Shown one piece after another: positions 42,119 to 51,850 of a DNA stretch of 64,000 nucleotides. Both the position numbers and the translations under genes were made by a program. Below the pieces are notes generated by a model. The model worked only from the letters and a program-made list of their open reading frames with translations, was not told the DNA's origin and did no database searches. Source of the stretch: Desulfallas sp. Bu1-1 (GTDB lineage: Bacteria; Bacillota; Desulfotomaculia; Desulfotomaculales; Desulfallaceae); the NCBI RefSeq assembly GCF_015594625.1, contig NZ_JADNRQ010000003.1:211074-275073 (forward strand). Direction: 5' to 3'. Each line of letters starts with the position of its first letter. Position 1 is the first letter of the stretch.

Positions 42119-43501
42119 TTAATAAGCGCGGCTGATGCCGGCAATTTGAGCCGTTTGTTCGTCCATGGCAAATAGATCGTCCCTGTTTACCGAGCCTGTT
42201 GCTTTTTTGCCCAGAGCCCTGGTGGCGATTTTCATTTCCTCTACGGACGACAACAGATATGCTGCCAGGTTGCGGGCTCCCTTTTGGACATCAAGCTTAT
42301 GTTTATCCTTGCCCAGTTCGAAAACCACCTGGACGGGGGGTTCGTAGGGCAGGGAATGAAAAACCTGGGTGTGCGTCATGGCCCAGAGGGCGATGGTGCC
42401 GATGGCCACGGCGTCGGCGCCCAGGGCCAGGGCTTTTAAATAGTCTCCCGGCGTTTTAAGCCCGCCCCCGATGATTAGGCTGATCCTGTCTTTCACCTGT
42501 TGTTGTTCGAGGAAACGGGCGGCCCGGCATAAGGCATAAATGGTGGGCAGTCCGAAATCATCTTCCAGGATGGGCGCCGCGCCGGCGGTGCCGCCCTGGG
42601 CGCCGTCCACCGTCACAAAATCCGCGCCCGCTTCCAGGATGTAAGCCAGGTCTTTTTCCAGGTCATTGCCGGCCGCGATTTTTACTCCCACCGGCACGCC
42701 TCCCGTAATTTCCCTGATCTCCTCCACCAAGTTGCCCAGTTCCCGGGGCGATTTAATTCCGGGCATCCGGGCGTGAACGACGGCGTCTTCTCCCGGTTTT
42801 AGTCCCAGCAGCCGGATCAACTTGGGCTCCATTTTGTCTTGCTTGAATGTTTCCCCGGTACCCGCCAGCGCCCCTTGTCCCAGCTGAATTTCAACTGCAT
42901 CTGCCCTTTGTAAAATTTCCGGTTCTTTGGACCAGTTGCCCCGGTTGTACTGGATAATCAGGTATTTGGCTGCTTTCCGCTCTTCGGGGAGGTAGGGGCC
43001 GTGACCGGTGTTTGTGGCTGTTCCGGCCATGGCGGCGCCCCGGGCCAGTGCAACTTTGGCCTTGTCGCTCAAAGCGAAGCCGTAGGCCATTCCCGAGACG
43101 AGGATGGGGATGGCCAGGCGCAGGGGGCGCCGGGCGCGCCTGCCCAGCACCACCGAAGTGTCCACTTCTACATTTTCGGGGGTGGGGAAAGTGTCCAGCT
43201 GAGCGACATTGAACATGATGTTGCTGAAATCGGGAAATTGTTTGGGGCCGCCGAAGGGCCGCTTTATTTTTTTCCCCAGTTCCGCTCGGAGGTTGGTTTC
43301 AACGATTACCTGGGGTGTTATTCGCGCACCGGCTGAAAAAGCTTCCCACAGGTTTTCCTCATATGGCTCGGTCATAAAACGGGTAGTTACACTTTTCGCC
43401 AGGCGGCCCGCCAGCAACCGCCCGAGCAATACGGCGCCCGCCGTTACCGCGCCCGCTTTCAAAAGCCCGGCTGGAAGGTTGTTTTTTTTCCGCTTGCCCA
43501 A
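42119..43501 (-). CDS. FMN-binding glutamate synthase-domain protein, membrane-anchored
   Basis: About 460 residues. N-terminal hydrophobic segment (LLKAGAVTAGAVLLGRLLAG), then the GltB synthase domain: PILVSGMAYGFALSDKAKVA, GPYLPEERKAAKYLIIQYN, QLGQGALAGTGETF, PVGVKIAAGNDLEKDLAYIL, VDGAQGGTAGAAPI and IIGGGLKTPGDYLKALALGA for FMN binding. It lacks the glutaminase domain and clear Cys cluster of full GltB, so it may be a stand-alone oxidoreductase. TTG 43501 with AAGGAGA ten bases upstream is preferred over in-frame ATGs at 43567/43588. Confidence 0.88.
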   Translation of the reverse strand: MGKRKKNNLPAGLLKAGAVTAGAVLLGRLLAGRLAKSVTTRFMTEPYEENLWEAFSAGARITPQVIVETNLRAELGKKIKRPFGGPKQFPDFSNIMFNVAQLDTFPTPENVEVDTSVVLGRRARRPLRLAIPILVSGMAYGFALSDKAKVALARGAAMAGTATNTGHGPYLPEERKAAKYLIIQYNRGNWSKEPEILQRADAVEIQLGQGALAGTGETFKQDKMEPKLIRLLGLKPGEDAVVHARMPGIKSPRELGNLVEEIREITGGVPVGVKIAAGNDLEKDLAYILEAGADFVTVDGAQGGTAGAAPILEDDFGLPTIYALCRAARFLEQQQVKDRISLIIGGGLKTPGDYLKALALGADAVAIGTIALWAMTHTQVFHSLPYEPPVQVVFELGKDKHKLDVQKGARNLAAYLLSSVEEMKIATRALGKKATGSVNRDDLFAMDEQTAQIAGISRAY

Positions 43502-43591
43502 GTTGTAAAATTCTCCTTGGAATATATATTTTTCTAAAACTATTATTCCAAAAATATTCGGGATCATGCGCGCGCCCTTAAAAAACAATTA

Positions 43592-43617
43592 ACCCCTTCT
43601 GTAAATAGAAGGGGGTC
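43592..43617 (-). terminator. Terminator between the stress-protein and glutamate-synthase-like genes
   Basis: On the minus strand ACCCCCTTCT / AGAAGGGGT followed by a T-containing tract (TTGTTTTTT). Confidence 0.65.
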
Positions 43618-43618
43618 T

Positions 43619-44059
43619 TTAAATTAAGCAAACCGTTCCGTGGGGGATTTCCTGCGTCTTGCCCCTGAACCAGAACCATCTCTTTTCTTCTTTTTGGCAA
43701 TATTTCGACGGGCTGGCGATGAAAATTTTATCATAATGATGCTCTTCACTCATTTCCTTGATTTTTTCGTCTTGATCCCGGCTGGTCACGATAATCTGGG
43801 GATCGAGGCCCGATTCCTTGAAAATGGGGATGATTTTTTCATCCAGCACTCTGCTTCTCAATCTGTCCGTCACCATTTTGTATTCCCAGTCCGGCATCCA
43901 GAAACAAAGCCCGGGAACATCGGGGTACATTTGGTTGCACGGGGGATTGACATAAAGAACATCCATTTGGGAGTTCTCACATTTGGACAACCATATCGCT
44001 TTCCTTACCGCTTCTATCGAGTAGTCGGCGCCGTTAACCACCAGCAGCATTCTGGTCAT
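43619..44059 (-). CDS. Universal stress protein (UspA family)
   Basis: 146 residues: RMLLVVNGADYSIEAVRKAI with the usual beta-1/helix-1 layout, then VLYVNPP and DEKIKEMSEEHHYDKIFIASP. The ATP-binding G-x2-G-x9-GS/T signature is not clear, which suggests a non-ATP-binding member. ATG 44059 follows GGAGGTGAT. Confidence 0.8.
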   Translation of the reverse strand: MTRMLLVVNGADYSIEAVRKAIWLSKCENSQMDVLYVNPPCNQMYPDVPGLCFWMPDWEYKMVTDRLRSRVLDEKIIPIFKESGLDPQIIVTSRDQDEKIKEMSEEHHYDKIFIASPSKYCQKEEKRWFWFRGKTQEIPHGTVCLI

Positions 44060-44068
44060 CAAGATCAC

Positions 44069-44396
44069 CTCCAGGGTTTATAAAAATTTTTAATGTTTTT
44101 GTTTAACAACATGTTATTCCCCGGAGCTGGGTTTTTCAACGGATTTGGGGCGTTTTGACCGATTTCGCCTGTGTCCGGTTTTTTTAACATGTCGAAATTT
44201 TCACTTGGGCCGGCGCATAGAGGTTACCCCATTCGCTTCAGAAAGCCACCGGATCGCTGCCACTGGGGTGATTTTCATCCTTCTGCTGGTGGCGCTTGCG
44301 GCATGAGTATCTATCCTATGGGTAACTATTCGTATTTTATCTTTATTGCTTAAAGGAAATAATCATTAACGGAGGAAAATATACTATAACGCTGAT
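44069..44396. other. Intergenic stretch without a recognised gene
   Basis: The middle (44200-44320) is GC-rich and can fold: GCCACC (about 44243) with GGTGGC (about 44288) and an inner GGGTGA/TTTCATCC-like pairing. No known riboswitch motif was recognised. It precedes trmK. Confidence 0.25.
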
Positions 44397-44414
44397 TTGG
44401 CCGGGGGTTGGAAA

Positions 44415-45110
44415 ATGGCCTGGTTGTCGAAACGGCTGGCGGCGGTTGCCGGGCACGTGCCGCAAGGGGCGGTGGTGGCGGACATCGGTACCGACCATGC
44501 GTATTTGGCGATACACTTAATTGGTGAGGGCAGGGCTTCCCGGGTTGTGGCGGGGGACGTCAACCGGGGCCCTTACGAAGCCGCGCAGGCCAATGTGCGG
44601 TCCCGCGGGTTGGAGCAATCCATCGACCTGCGGATCGGCGACGGGTTGAAGGTTTTAAAGCCGGGCGAGGTTGACGTTGTTGTGCTGGCGGGCTTGGGAG
44701 GCTGCACCATATGTAACATTTTGGACGATGGGCGGCCGGTGCTGGAGCGGCTGAAGAGGCTGGTTATCCAGCCCATGCGCGATACCGCCCTGGTGCGCCG
44801 CTGGCTGCTGGAAAATGGCTGGCGCCTGGCGGATGAGGAAATGGTTTGCGAAGACGGGCATTATTATGTGGTCATCGTGGCCGAGCCGGGGGCGGAAATA
44901 ATCAAGGATGATTTTTTACTGGAAGTGGGCCCGCGCCTGCTGGAAAAGCGTGATCCGGTGCTGCACGATTTTTTGGTGCAAAGGTTGTCGGAAATCAGAG
45001 CCGTACTGGAGGAAATCACAAAAGCCAGGGGTGACGGGGCGGGATGTAAGGCCGGCAGGCTGCGCCAGAAGGCGGAAAAAATCAAGGAGGTGTTGGAACA
45101 GTGGAGGTAA
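44415..45110 (+). CDS. trmK: tRNA (adenine(22)-N(1))-methyltransferase TrmK
   Basis: Class I SAM methyltransferase that makes m1A22 in tRNA. RLAAVAGHVPQGAVVADIGTD (motif I DIGTDHAYLA), VVAGDVNRGPYEAAQANV and VVLAGLGGCTICNILDDG (substrate-site block of the family), then IQPMRDTALVRRWLLENGW. About 231 residues. ATG 44415 is preferred; TTG 44397 adds six residues. It overlaps the nif3-like gene by 10 bases, the conserved yqfN-yqfO pair. Confidence 0.93.
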   Translation: MAWLSKRLAAVAGHVPQGAVVADIGTDHAYLAIHLIGEGRASRVVAGDVNRGPYEAAQANVRSRGLEQSIDLRIGDGLKVLKPGEVDVVVLAGLGGCTICNILDDGRPVLERLKRLVIQPMRDTALVRRWLLENGWRLADEEMVCEDGHYYVVIVAEPGAEIIKDDFLLEVGPRLLEKRDPVLHDFLVQRLSEIRAVLEEITKARGDGAGCKAGRLRQKAEKIKEVLEQWR

Positions 45111-46216
45111 GGGCAGGTGATATTATTAAAGCCATGGAGAGGCTGGCACCGCCCGGTTTGGCCGAGGACTGGGACAACAGCGGGTGGCAGGTGGGTGATC
45201 CCGCCGCCCCGGTGCGTAAAGTTTTGCTGGCCCTTGACGTGACCCCGGAAGTGGTGGAAGAGGCGGAAAGCGGCGGTGTCCAGTTGATTATCTGCCACCA
45301 CCCGTTGTTTTTCAAGGGGATTAAATTCGTACGCAGCGACGGGCCGGCCGGCGGCTTGGTTTACCGCCTGATCCGGTCCGGTATCGGTGTGTACGCGGCG
45401 CATACCAACCTGGACAGCGCCGGCGGCGGGGTGAACGACGCCCTGGCCCGGGCGCTGGGGTTGCTGGAAACCGGGGTTTTGAACCCCACTTACGGCAGGT
45501 TGTTGAAACTGGTTGTATTCGTACCCGTGGATTACGCCGGGCAGGTGCGCGAGGCCCTGGGCCGGGCGGGCGCGGGCTGGATCGGTAATTACAGCCATTG
45601 TACCTTTAACCTGCGGGGCACGGGCACTTTTTGCCCCCGCGAGGGCGCCAGCCCCTTCATCGGCTCCGTGGGGAAGCTGGAGCAGGTGGAAGAAGTAAGG
45701 ATAGAGACAATTATCAGGCGGGAAGATAGCGAGCGGGTGGTGAAAGCCATGCTGGAAGCGCATCCTTACGAGGAAGTGGCCTATGATCTGTACCCGCTGG
45801 AGAACAAGGGCGCGCCCAGGGGGTTGGGCCGGTTGGGGGTGTTGCCGGGGGCTGTTTCCCTGGCCGAATTTGCCGGGACGGTAAAAAAAGTTTTACGGGC
45901 GGAATGTGTGCGCTACGGCGGGAATCCGGAAGCCAGGGTGGAACGGGTGGCGGTATGCGGTGGTTCCGGCGGCGATTTGTGGCCCCTGGCCCGGCAAAAA
46001 GGCGCCGACGTGCTGGTAACCGGCGACGTGCGCTACCATGCGGCCCGGGACATGCTGGCTGCGGGCATGAATTTTATCGACGCCGGCCATTTTGCCACCG
46101 AGCGGGTGGTGCTGCCGGCGCTGAAAGATAGTCTGGACAGGGCCTTGGAAAAGGCGGGCCTGGGCGTGGATATCACCGTTGCCCGGTGGGAAAAGGACGC
46201 CTGGGTTTGTATTTAG
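45101..46216 (+). CDS. Nif3-like dinuclear metal-centre hexameric protein (YqfO)
   Basis: GTP cyclohydrolase 1 type 2/NIF3 family, forming toroidal hexamers with two metals. APPGLAEDWDNSGWQVGDP, metal-binding LIICHHPLFFKGIKFV and VYAAHTNLDSAGGGVNDALA (H-T-x-D), and the C-terminal VLVTGDVRYHAARDML and FIDAGHFATE. The 371-residue length includes the central PII-like insert seen in Firmicute members. Function is uncertain despite the family name. Confidence 0.93.
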   Translation: MEVRAGDIIKAMERLAPPGLAEDWDNSGWQVGDPAAPVRKVLLALDVTPEVVEEAESGGVQLIICHHPLFFKGIKFVRSDGPAGGLVYRLIRSGIGVYAAHTNLDSAGGGVNDALARALGLLETGVLNPTYGRLLKLVVFVPVDYAGQVREALGRAGAGWIGNYSHCTFNLRGTGTFCPREGASPFIGSVGKLEQVEEVRIETIIRREDSERVVKAMLEAHPYEEVAYDLYPLENKGAPRGLGRLGVLPGAVSLAEFAGTVKKVLRAECVRYGGNPEARVERVAVCGGSGGDLWPLARQKGADVLVTGDVRYHAARDMLAAGMNFIDAGHFATERVVLPALKDSLDRALEKAGLGVDITVARWEKDAWVCI

Positions 46217-46286
46217 ACCGTCCTTTGTTCAAGTGGATGGATAGTTCCAACGCCCGGGGAACAATTAGGGGGATGTGGTGATAATC

Positions 46287-47219
46287 ATGAACTTTGAGAG
46301 AATAAAATTAATTGTCGGCGATAACGGCAGCCGATTTCCTTACTGTACGACCCTGTTCATCGAGGATGACGTTACAGTGGTGGTGGACCCTGGTGCCGGG
46401 GAGCGGCAGATGCGGGCTTTAAAGCAAAATTCCCCGGTGGATGTGGTGATTAACACCCACTACCATTTTGACCACATTTATCTTAACTATTTATTCGATG
46501 AAGCGGAAATCTGGATTAATACCGAGGAAGCTAATTGTTTCCGGGACAAATGGGAAATCGCACGGCGCCTCGGCATGTACGAGGTATACGGGCCCGCCTG
46601 GGTGGAACAATGGATTGAGCGGGTCGCCGATCCGCGTACTCCTTTGTCACCTTATTCGCCTATGAACCGGCATGAATGGTGGCTTTCCACGTCAAGGGTG
46701 GACCGGGAGTATGGCCCCGGCGAGGTGCTTGATTTCGGCCGCACCAGGGCGGAAGTGATCGGTGCGCCCGGGCATACCCGGGGTTTTTGTTATCTATATT
46801 TTCCGGAGCAAGGTGTAGTCTATGCACCGGATGTTGACTTGACGCCATTCGGCCCGTGGTATGGCGGCAGTGACGGAAGTATTGATCTTTTTTTGGCATC
46901 TGCCCGCAGGTTGATTGATCTTGAAGCCCGTCATTTCATTACCGGACACGAAAAGGGTGTTTTAACAAGGGAGGAATTCGTACCCCGCTTGGAAAAATAC
47001 CTGGATGTGATTGATCAAAGGGACGAGCGGATTTTACAAATGATCCGTGAACCGGCCACCGTGGAACAAGTAACCCGAGAGGGTCCAATTTACGGGAAAA
47101 AGTACCTGGTGGACCCGTGGATATACATGTGGGCTTACCTGATGGTTGAAAAACACCTTGAGCGGCTGGTAATGACCGGCCGGGCAATGAAAGCGGGCGA
47201 TAAATATATTGCCAAATGA
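46287..47219 (+). CDS. Metallo-beta-lactamase-fold hydrolase
   Basis: About 310 residues. FPYCTTLFIEDDVTVVVDPG at the start, zinc motif NTHYHFDHIYLNYLF (HxHxDH, about residue 58), GAPGHTRGFCYLYFPEQ with third His, APDVDLTPFGPW and FITGHEKG with the last His. The fold is certain, the substrate is not. ATG 46287 or GTG 46275/46278; the GGGGGATG site lies at 46268-46275. Followed 15 bases later by a second hydrolase of the same fold. Confidence 0.87.
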   Translation: MNFERIKLIVGDNGSRFPYCTTLFIEDDVTVVVDPGAGERQMRALKQNSPVDVVINTHYHFDHIYLNYLFDEAEIWINTEEANCFRDKWEIARRLGMYEVYGPAWVEQWIERVADPRTPLSPYSPMNRHEWWLSTSRVDREYGPGEVLDFGRTRAEVIGAPGHTRGFCYLYFPEQGVVYAPDVDLTPFGPWYGGSDGSIDLFLASARRLIDLEARHFITGHEKGVLTREEFVPRLEKYLDVIDQRDERILQMIREPATVEQVTREGPIYGKKYLVDPWIYMWAYLMVEKHLERLVMTGRAMKAGDKYIAK

Positions 47220-47234
47220 TGGGGGTTGGTTTGA

Positions 47235-48122
47235 ATGCGGCTGGCTGATCATGTTACCGTGCTGGGCAACCGGCACTTTTACCTTTACGCCGTTGGCTCC
47301 GGCCCGGCGGTAATCCTGGAGGGTGGGGTGAGTGCGGTGGTGCCGGCGGTGGCGAAACAGGCGGAAACCGCCGTTTCCCCGGGCGAAGTGGGCCACCTGG
47401 TGGTCATGCACGCCCATTTTGACCACGTTTGCGGCATCCCGGGGCTGCGCAAAATTTTTCCGAACGCCAGGGTGGCGGGTTCGGCGGAGGCGGGCAAGGT
47501 GCTGCGTCGCTCCAAAATTGTGGCGCGTTTTTTCCGGGAGGATGCCGCCGTAACCGGGGCGATGCGGGAGCAAGGGCTGCTGGAGGGACCGCCCGGACCC
47601 GCCGCGGAAACCATGGAAATTGACCGGGAGATTAACGACGGGGAAAAATGGGATCTGGGGCAGGGGGTAACGCTCTACTTTTACCATGCTCCGGGGCACA
47701 GCCCTTGCAGTATCATGGCCTATCTACCCGGAGGAGAAGTGCTGTTCAGTTCCGACTCCGCCGGTTTTCCCATCAGTGACAATCGCCTGTTTCCCATTTT
47801 TTTTGCGGGGTACGGGGATTATCTTAAAACCATTGACCGGATGAGGGAGTTACCCGTACAAATTCTGGCCGGGGCGCACGAGCAAATTGTGCGGGGCCGG
47901 GAACAGGTGCGCCGGTTCCTGGACCTGGCCCGGGCCGAGGCGGAACGGCTGCGGGAAACCGTGGTCGACGCGCGGCGCAGGGGCCTGGACGTTCAAGCCA
48001 CCGCCGGTTTGCTTTTTGAACAATACTACACCGGAAATCTGTTGATTTATTCGGAACAAAATATCCGTCTTTGTTGCGAGATTTTAACCAGAAGATCACT
48101 GGAAACCGAGTGTGTCTCATAA
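47235..48122 (+). CDS. Metallo-beta-lactamase-fold hydrolase
   Basis: 295 residues. VILEGGVSAVVPAVAKQ, zinc motif VMHAHFDHVCGIPGLRKIF (HxHxDH), FYHAPGHSPCSIMAYLPGGE, FSSDSAGFP and LAGAHEQI. It shares the fold but not close sequence with the upstream gene; the two likely form an operon. Unknown substrate. ATG 47235 follows GGGGGTTGG. Confidence 0.87.
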   Translation: MRLADHVTVLGNRHFYLYAVGSGPAVILEGGVSAVVPAVAKQAETAVSPGEVGHLVVMHAHFDHVCGIPGLRKIFPNARVAGSAEAGKVLRRSKIVARFFREDAAVTGAMREQGLLEGPPGPAAETMEIDREINDGEKWDLGQGVTLYFYHAPGHSPCSIMAYLPGGEVLFSSDSAGFPISDNRLFPIFFAGYGDYLKTIDRMRELPVQILAGAHEQIVRGREQVRRFLDLARAEAERLRETVVDARRRGLDVQATAGLLFEQYYTGNLLIYSEQNIRLCCEILTRRSLETECVS

Positions 48123-48169
48123 CAAATTTTTCGCGCGCTTTGCACCATTTTCGAAAGGTGGTTTTCCCG

Positions 48170-48322
48170 TTGCGGGAATACAAAATCGACAAACTGGCGG
48201 AAACCTTTAACCGGGTGACATTATATTACGATTGGTTTTTTCCCGCCACGAAACAAGAAGATTGTCCCACTTTATCGGGATGTACCTTTGCAGCGCCCGG
48301 GATTGAATCACCGGGGGTGTGA
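48170..48322 (+). CDS. Possible small protein
   Basis: 50 residues from TTG 48170 (MREYKIDKLAETFNRVTLYY..., with two Cys), 8 bases after AAAGGTGG. No family recognised and no other support. Confidence 0.35.
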   Translation: MREYKIDKLAETFNRVTLYYDWFFPATKQEDCPTLSGCTFAAPGIESPGV

Positions 48323-48421
48323 CAATAATCACAGCAATAACGGGTTTATTGTCACAATTTTCATTACTAATGCGGGATAAAATGGATGTATAAAAATTTT
48401 ACCCCGGGAGGTATTGTGAAC

Positions 48422-49453
48422 ATGAACAAATTACCGGGCAATTGTTTGACTACTGCCATGGGCATTTTGCCCCATAATGATATAGATGAGGCCCTGCGGG
48501 TATCTTTATCCGTGGATATACCCTTCTGGCCGCAGCTTCCCAGGTACAGCTTTTTTGAGGATATGTACGTACAGGTAAGTGAGAACTTTCCCGGCATCAG
48601 GTTGGACCTGGCCAAACAAAGAATTTGGTTGAACACGGATGGGTTTTACGAGGAGCTTGGCGACTACGCGGTGCGGAGCGAGGACGATCACACCTTTAAA
48701 CTCTCCGATAAATATTCCGTGGCCTTCAATGCCTTTCTGGAACAGGATTTAAGCAAGTTCAAGCTGGTGCGCGGGCAAAATATCGGGCCCCTGAGTTTCG
48801 GGTTGAAAATTGTGGATGAAAACATGAAGCCAATCATCTATAACGATGAAATCCGCTCCTTTTTATTTGATTTCATTGCCCGTAAGATTAATATGCAGTA
48901 CCGCCAGCTGCTTGAAGTTCACCCCATGCCGTTTGTCTGGGTGGATGAACCCGGCCTGGAGATACTTTTTGGTTCGTTTACCGGTTATCCCAGTGACCTG
49001 GCCAAAAAGGATTTCAAGGCGTTTCTGGACGCCCTGGAGGGGCACCGCGGAGTACACCTGTGCGGCAACCCGGACTGGTCCTTTTTGCTGAGCGGGTTGG
49101 ATTTGGATATTCTATCGGTGGACATTTTTGGCAACGGGCACATTTTCACCCGTTATGTGGAAGAGATTAAAGCTTTCCTGGAGGGGGGCGCGATTATTTC
49201 CTGGGGGATAGTGCCGACACTGACTGAGGAACTGGACGCCTGCACTGTGGACGCATTAACCGCCAAACTGGAAGAATACTGGCGTTACCTGACCTCAAGG
49301 GGCGTTGACCTGGAAACCATCCTGGACCGGGCTTGGCTGGCGCCGGCCCGCTGCTGCCTGGTCAACGCCGACGGTGCCGCCACCGTGGAGAGAGCGTTTA
49401 AAGTTGTCAACCGGGTGGCTGCCCGGTTAAGGGAGAAATACGGGGTGGCTTGA
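48422..49453 (+). CDS. UROD/MetE-like methyltransferase-superfamily protein
   Basis: 343 residues of the uroporphyrinogen decarboxylase / cobalamin-independent methionine synthase superfamily: TAMGILPHNDIDEAL, FWPQLPRYSFFEDMYVQVSE, then FVWVDEPGLEILFGSF, HLCGNPDWSFLLS (His and Cys at probable zinc positions) and SVDIFGNG, WGIVPTL and the C-terminal LAPARCCLVN (second Cys). The pattern suggests zinc-activated methyl transfer, but the methyl donor and acceptor are unknown. ATG 48422 or GTG 48416; CGGGAGG lies at 48405-48411. Confidence 0.78.
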   Translation: MNKLPGNCLTTAMGILPHNDIDEALRVSLSVDIPFWPQLPRYSFFEDMYVQVSENFPGIRLDLAKQRIWLNTDGFYEELGDYAVRSEDDHTFKLSDKYSVAFNAFLEQDLSKFKLVRGQNIGPLSFGLKIVDENMKPIIYNDEIRSFLFDFIARKINMQYRQLLEVHPMPFVWVDEPGLEILFGSFTGYPSDLAKKDFKAFLDALEGHRGVHLCGNPDWSFLLSGLDLDILSVDIFGNGHIFTRYVEEIKAFLEGGAIISWGIVPTLTEELDACTVDALTAKLEEYWRYLTSRGVDLETILDRAWLAPARCCLVNADGAATVERAFKVVNRVAARLREKYGVA

Positions 49454-49535
49454 AACTGACAGGTTTTCTCATCTGGCAGGTTTGAATAAAATATTATAGA
49501 ATAATCAATAGAATAATCAATAACGGTGATTAAAA

Positions 49536-50156
49536 TTGAAGGACGAGATTTTAAAAAAATTGGCCGGGCTTAAGCAGGATTTGCTGGGAAAGGACAATTA
49601 CCTGGTTTCGGCGGTGCTTTTACCGTTAATCAAAGGTGATAACGGCATGGAAATATTGTTTGAAGTGAGATCCAGGCGTCTGGAAAGACAGCCGGGAGAA
49701 ATATGTTTTCCTGGCGGCAGGGTGGAGGATGTTGAACTGGATAACCCGGGCGCCGCTGCGTTGCGGGAGGCTGCCGAGGAACTGGGATTAAAAGCGGGTG
49801 ATATTCGGATTATAGCCCCGCTGGATTTTTTGACCACCCCCATGGGGGTGGTCGTTTATCCTTACGTGGGGGAAGTGTTGTTTCCCGAGCGCATTGTTCC
49901 CAACCGGGGAGAAGTGGAAAGCCTGTTCACGGTACCCCTGGCCTATTTACTGGAAAACCCTCCCCAAGTCAGCCATGTCGAGGTGGCGACCCGTTACGGG
50001 GAAGACTTTCCCCTGCACAGGGTGCCGGAGAGATACGGCGGGGGATGGCAAAAACGCTGGTCTTTTCCAACGTACATATACGAGTACGGTGATTACTTCA
50101 TCTGGGGCATTACGGCCATTATTCTGCATCACTTTATAAATAAAATTAAAAGCTGA
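49536..50156 (+). CDS. NUDIX hydrolase, CoA-pyrophosphatase type
   Basis: 206 residues. Nudix box in the form FPGGRVEDVELDNPGAAALREAAEELGL (shown as FPGGRVE, AAALREAAEELGL), with the short insert typical of the NudL/CoA diphosphatase group, preceded by VLLPLIKG and followed by TTPMGVVVYPYVG. TTG 49536 follows a weak AACGGTGAT. Substrate assignment is by subgroup resemblance. Confidence 0.85.
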   Translation: MKDEILKKLAGLKQDLLGKDNYLVSAVLLPLIKGDNGMEILFEVRSRRLERQPGEICFPGGRVEDVELDNPGAAALREAAEELGLKAGDIRIIAPLDFLTTPMGVVVYPYVGEVLFPERIVPNRGEVESLFTVPLAYLLENPPQVSHVEVATRYGEDFPLHRVPERYGGGWQKRWSFPTYIYEYGDYFIWGITAIILHHFINKIKS

Positions 50157-50183
50157 TCATTTTATTTTACCATTTGGAACGGG

Positions 50184-50217
50184 AAACCCCTGCCGGTACG
50201 CAGGGGTTTCTTTCTGT
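50184..50217. terminator. Bidirectional terminator between the NUDIX gene and oppA
   Basis: AAACCCCTGC / GCAGGGGTTT, 10 bp, with T-rich flanks on both strands between convergent genes. Confidence 0.85.
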
Positions 50218-50227
50218 TATCTTTTAA

Positions 50228-51850
50228 TCACTTGACAATCTCGGCCCGGTCAAAATAGGTAAATCCAAGCATTGATTTAACCAGCCCTTTTACATATGGC
50301 TTGATCATGCAGTTTTCCGTGTAATGCAAAATGGGAATCATGATGGCGTCTTCCATGATCATTTTTTCCGCCTGGTGTAGAGTCCTCATTCGCTCTTTCT
50401 CGTCGGTCGATAAGCGGGCCTGTTTGATTAGCTCGTCGTATTGCTTGTTGCTCCAATGGGCGTCATTATTGCCGTTGCCGGTGGTGAACAAATCCAGGAA
50501 GGTCATGGCGTCGTTATAATCACCGATCCAGCCGTGCCTGGCGATTTGGAAGTCGCCGTTTTGCCTGGTATTGATGAACACGGCCCATTCCTGGTTCTGA
50601 ACAGTAACGTTTTCAATACCCAGGTTCTTTTTCCACATTTCCAGGATAGCCTCGGCAATGATTTGATGCTCTTCGCTGTTATTATAAATTAAGGTCACGT
50701 CCGGCAGGCCCTTGCCGTCGGGATAGCCCGCCTCGGCCAGCAGCCGCCTGGCTTCTTCTGGCTGAGCCTTAACGGGGAAGAATGCGCCGCCCACCTCGCG
50801 GAAATCCTTGCCCGCCGCAGTGTCGGGCACTCCGGGGGCTACGAACGCGGTTGCGGGGATGCCGGATTTTCTCACTTTGGTGGTAATGTCTTCCCGGTCA
50901 ATGGCCAGGGCGAAGGCCTTTCTTACTTTGGGATTGTCGAAGGGCGGCTTGGTTACGTTGAAACAATAATAATACGTGCCCAGCTGTTTGAACATGTGGA
51001 ACTCGCCGGTCTTCTTCAGGTTATCGATTTCGTTCAACGGGACGTCGTCAATGATGTCCAGTTCGCCGGCCTCGTAACCCGCCAGCATGGTGCTTGCTTC
51101 AGCGATGAAGGTTTCAATTATCCCGTCGATTTTAACCCTGTCCTTGTCCCAATAATTTTCATTTTTAACGAACTTCATATGGTCCTTGCTCTGCCATTCA
51201 GTCATCTTGAAAGGCCCGTTACCGATATATGTTTCGGGTTTTAATGTCCACTGGTCGCCATACTGTTCAATGATATCCTGCCTCACCGGGAACAGGGTGG
51301 GAAATGCGGTCAGGTTCAAAAAGTACGGGGTGGGGGCGCTTAATTCAACTTCCAGGGTGTAATCGTCCACAACCTTGATCCCCAGGTCCTCGGCTTTGGC
51401 TTTCCCCTCGTTGAATTCGGGCGCGTTTTTAATATAAAACAATTGGTAACAGTATTCGGCGGCGGTATCGGGGTTGAGGGCCCGCTTCCAGGCGTAGGCG
51501 AAATCCCCGGCGGTAACCGGTTTGCCGTCCGACCACTTGGCGTCTTTTCTGAGGTGGAAGGTGTATTTTGTTTTATCGGGGGATATATCCCACGACTCGG
51601 CCACACCGGGGACAGGTTCGTCTTTTTCGTTCAGCGAGGTCAATCCTTCGAAACAGGCAATGATTATGGTACCCCCGTTAACGGTGGTGTTCAAGGCCGG
51701 GTCGATGGATTCGGGTTCCTCACCGTGGTTGTGCCGGATGAACTTGAGTTCACCCTGGGCGGTGTCTTTGCCCTGGCTTGCACCGCCGCATCCTGCTGCC
51801 AGGATCACCAGCAGGGAGAGTGCTGCCAAAAGTAACAACAATCGCCTCAT
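50228..51850 (-). CDS. oppA: Oligopeptide ABC transporter, substrate-binding lipoprotein
   Basis: 540-residue SBP family 5 lipoprotein. Signal peptide with lipobox LVILAAGC (Cys21), EPESIDPALNTTVNGGTIIIACFE, the conserved AWKRALNPDTAAEYCYQLFY, ETYIGNGPFKMTEW, and the C-terminal ARHGWIGDYNDAMTFLDLF. It captures peptides for the OppBCDF transporter encoded upstream on the same strand. Confidence 0.93.
   Translation of the reverse strand: MRRLLLLLAALSLLVILAAGCGGASQGKDTAQGELKFIRHNHGEEPESIDPALNTTVNGGTIIIACFEGLTSLNEKDEPVPGVAESWDISPDKTKYTFHLRKDAKWSDGKPVTAGDFAYAWKRALNPDTAAEYCYQLFYIKNAPEFNEGKAKAEDLGIKVVDDYTLEVELSAPTPYFLNLTAFPTLFPVRQDIIEQYGDQWTLKPETYIGNGPFKMTEWQSKDHMKFVKNENYWDKDRVKIDGIIETFIAEASTMLAGYEAGELDIIDDVPLNEIDNLKKTGEFHMFKQLGTYYYCFNVTKPPFDNPKVRKAFALAIDREDITTKVRKSGIPATAFVAPGVPDTAAGKDFREVGGAFFPVKAQPEEARRLLAEAGYPDGKGLPDVTLIYNNSEEHQIIAEAILEMWKKNLGIENVTVQNQEWAVFINTRQNGDFQIARHGWIGDYNDAMTFLDLFTTGNGNNDAHWSNKQYDELIKQARLSTDEKERMRTLHQAEKMIMEDAIMIPILHYTENCMIKPYVKGLVKSMLGFTYFDRAEIVK

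Noticed and set aside
44069..44396. Riboswitch upstream of trmK
   Set aside because: Foldable GC-rich stretch, but no recognised motif and no metabolite-linked gene downstream.
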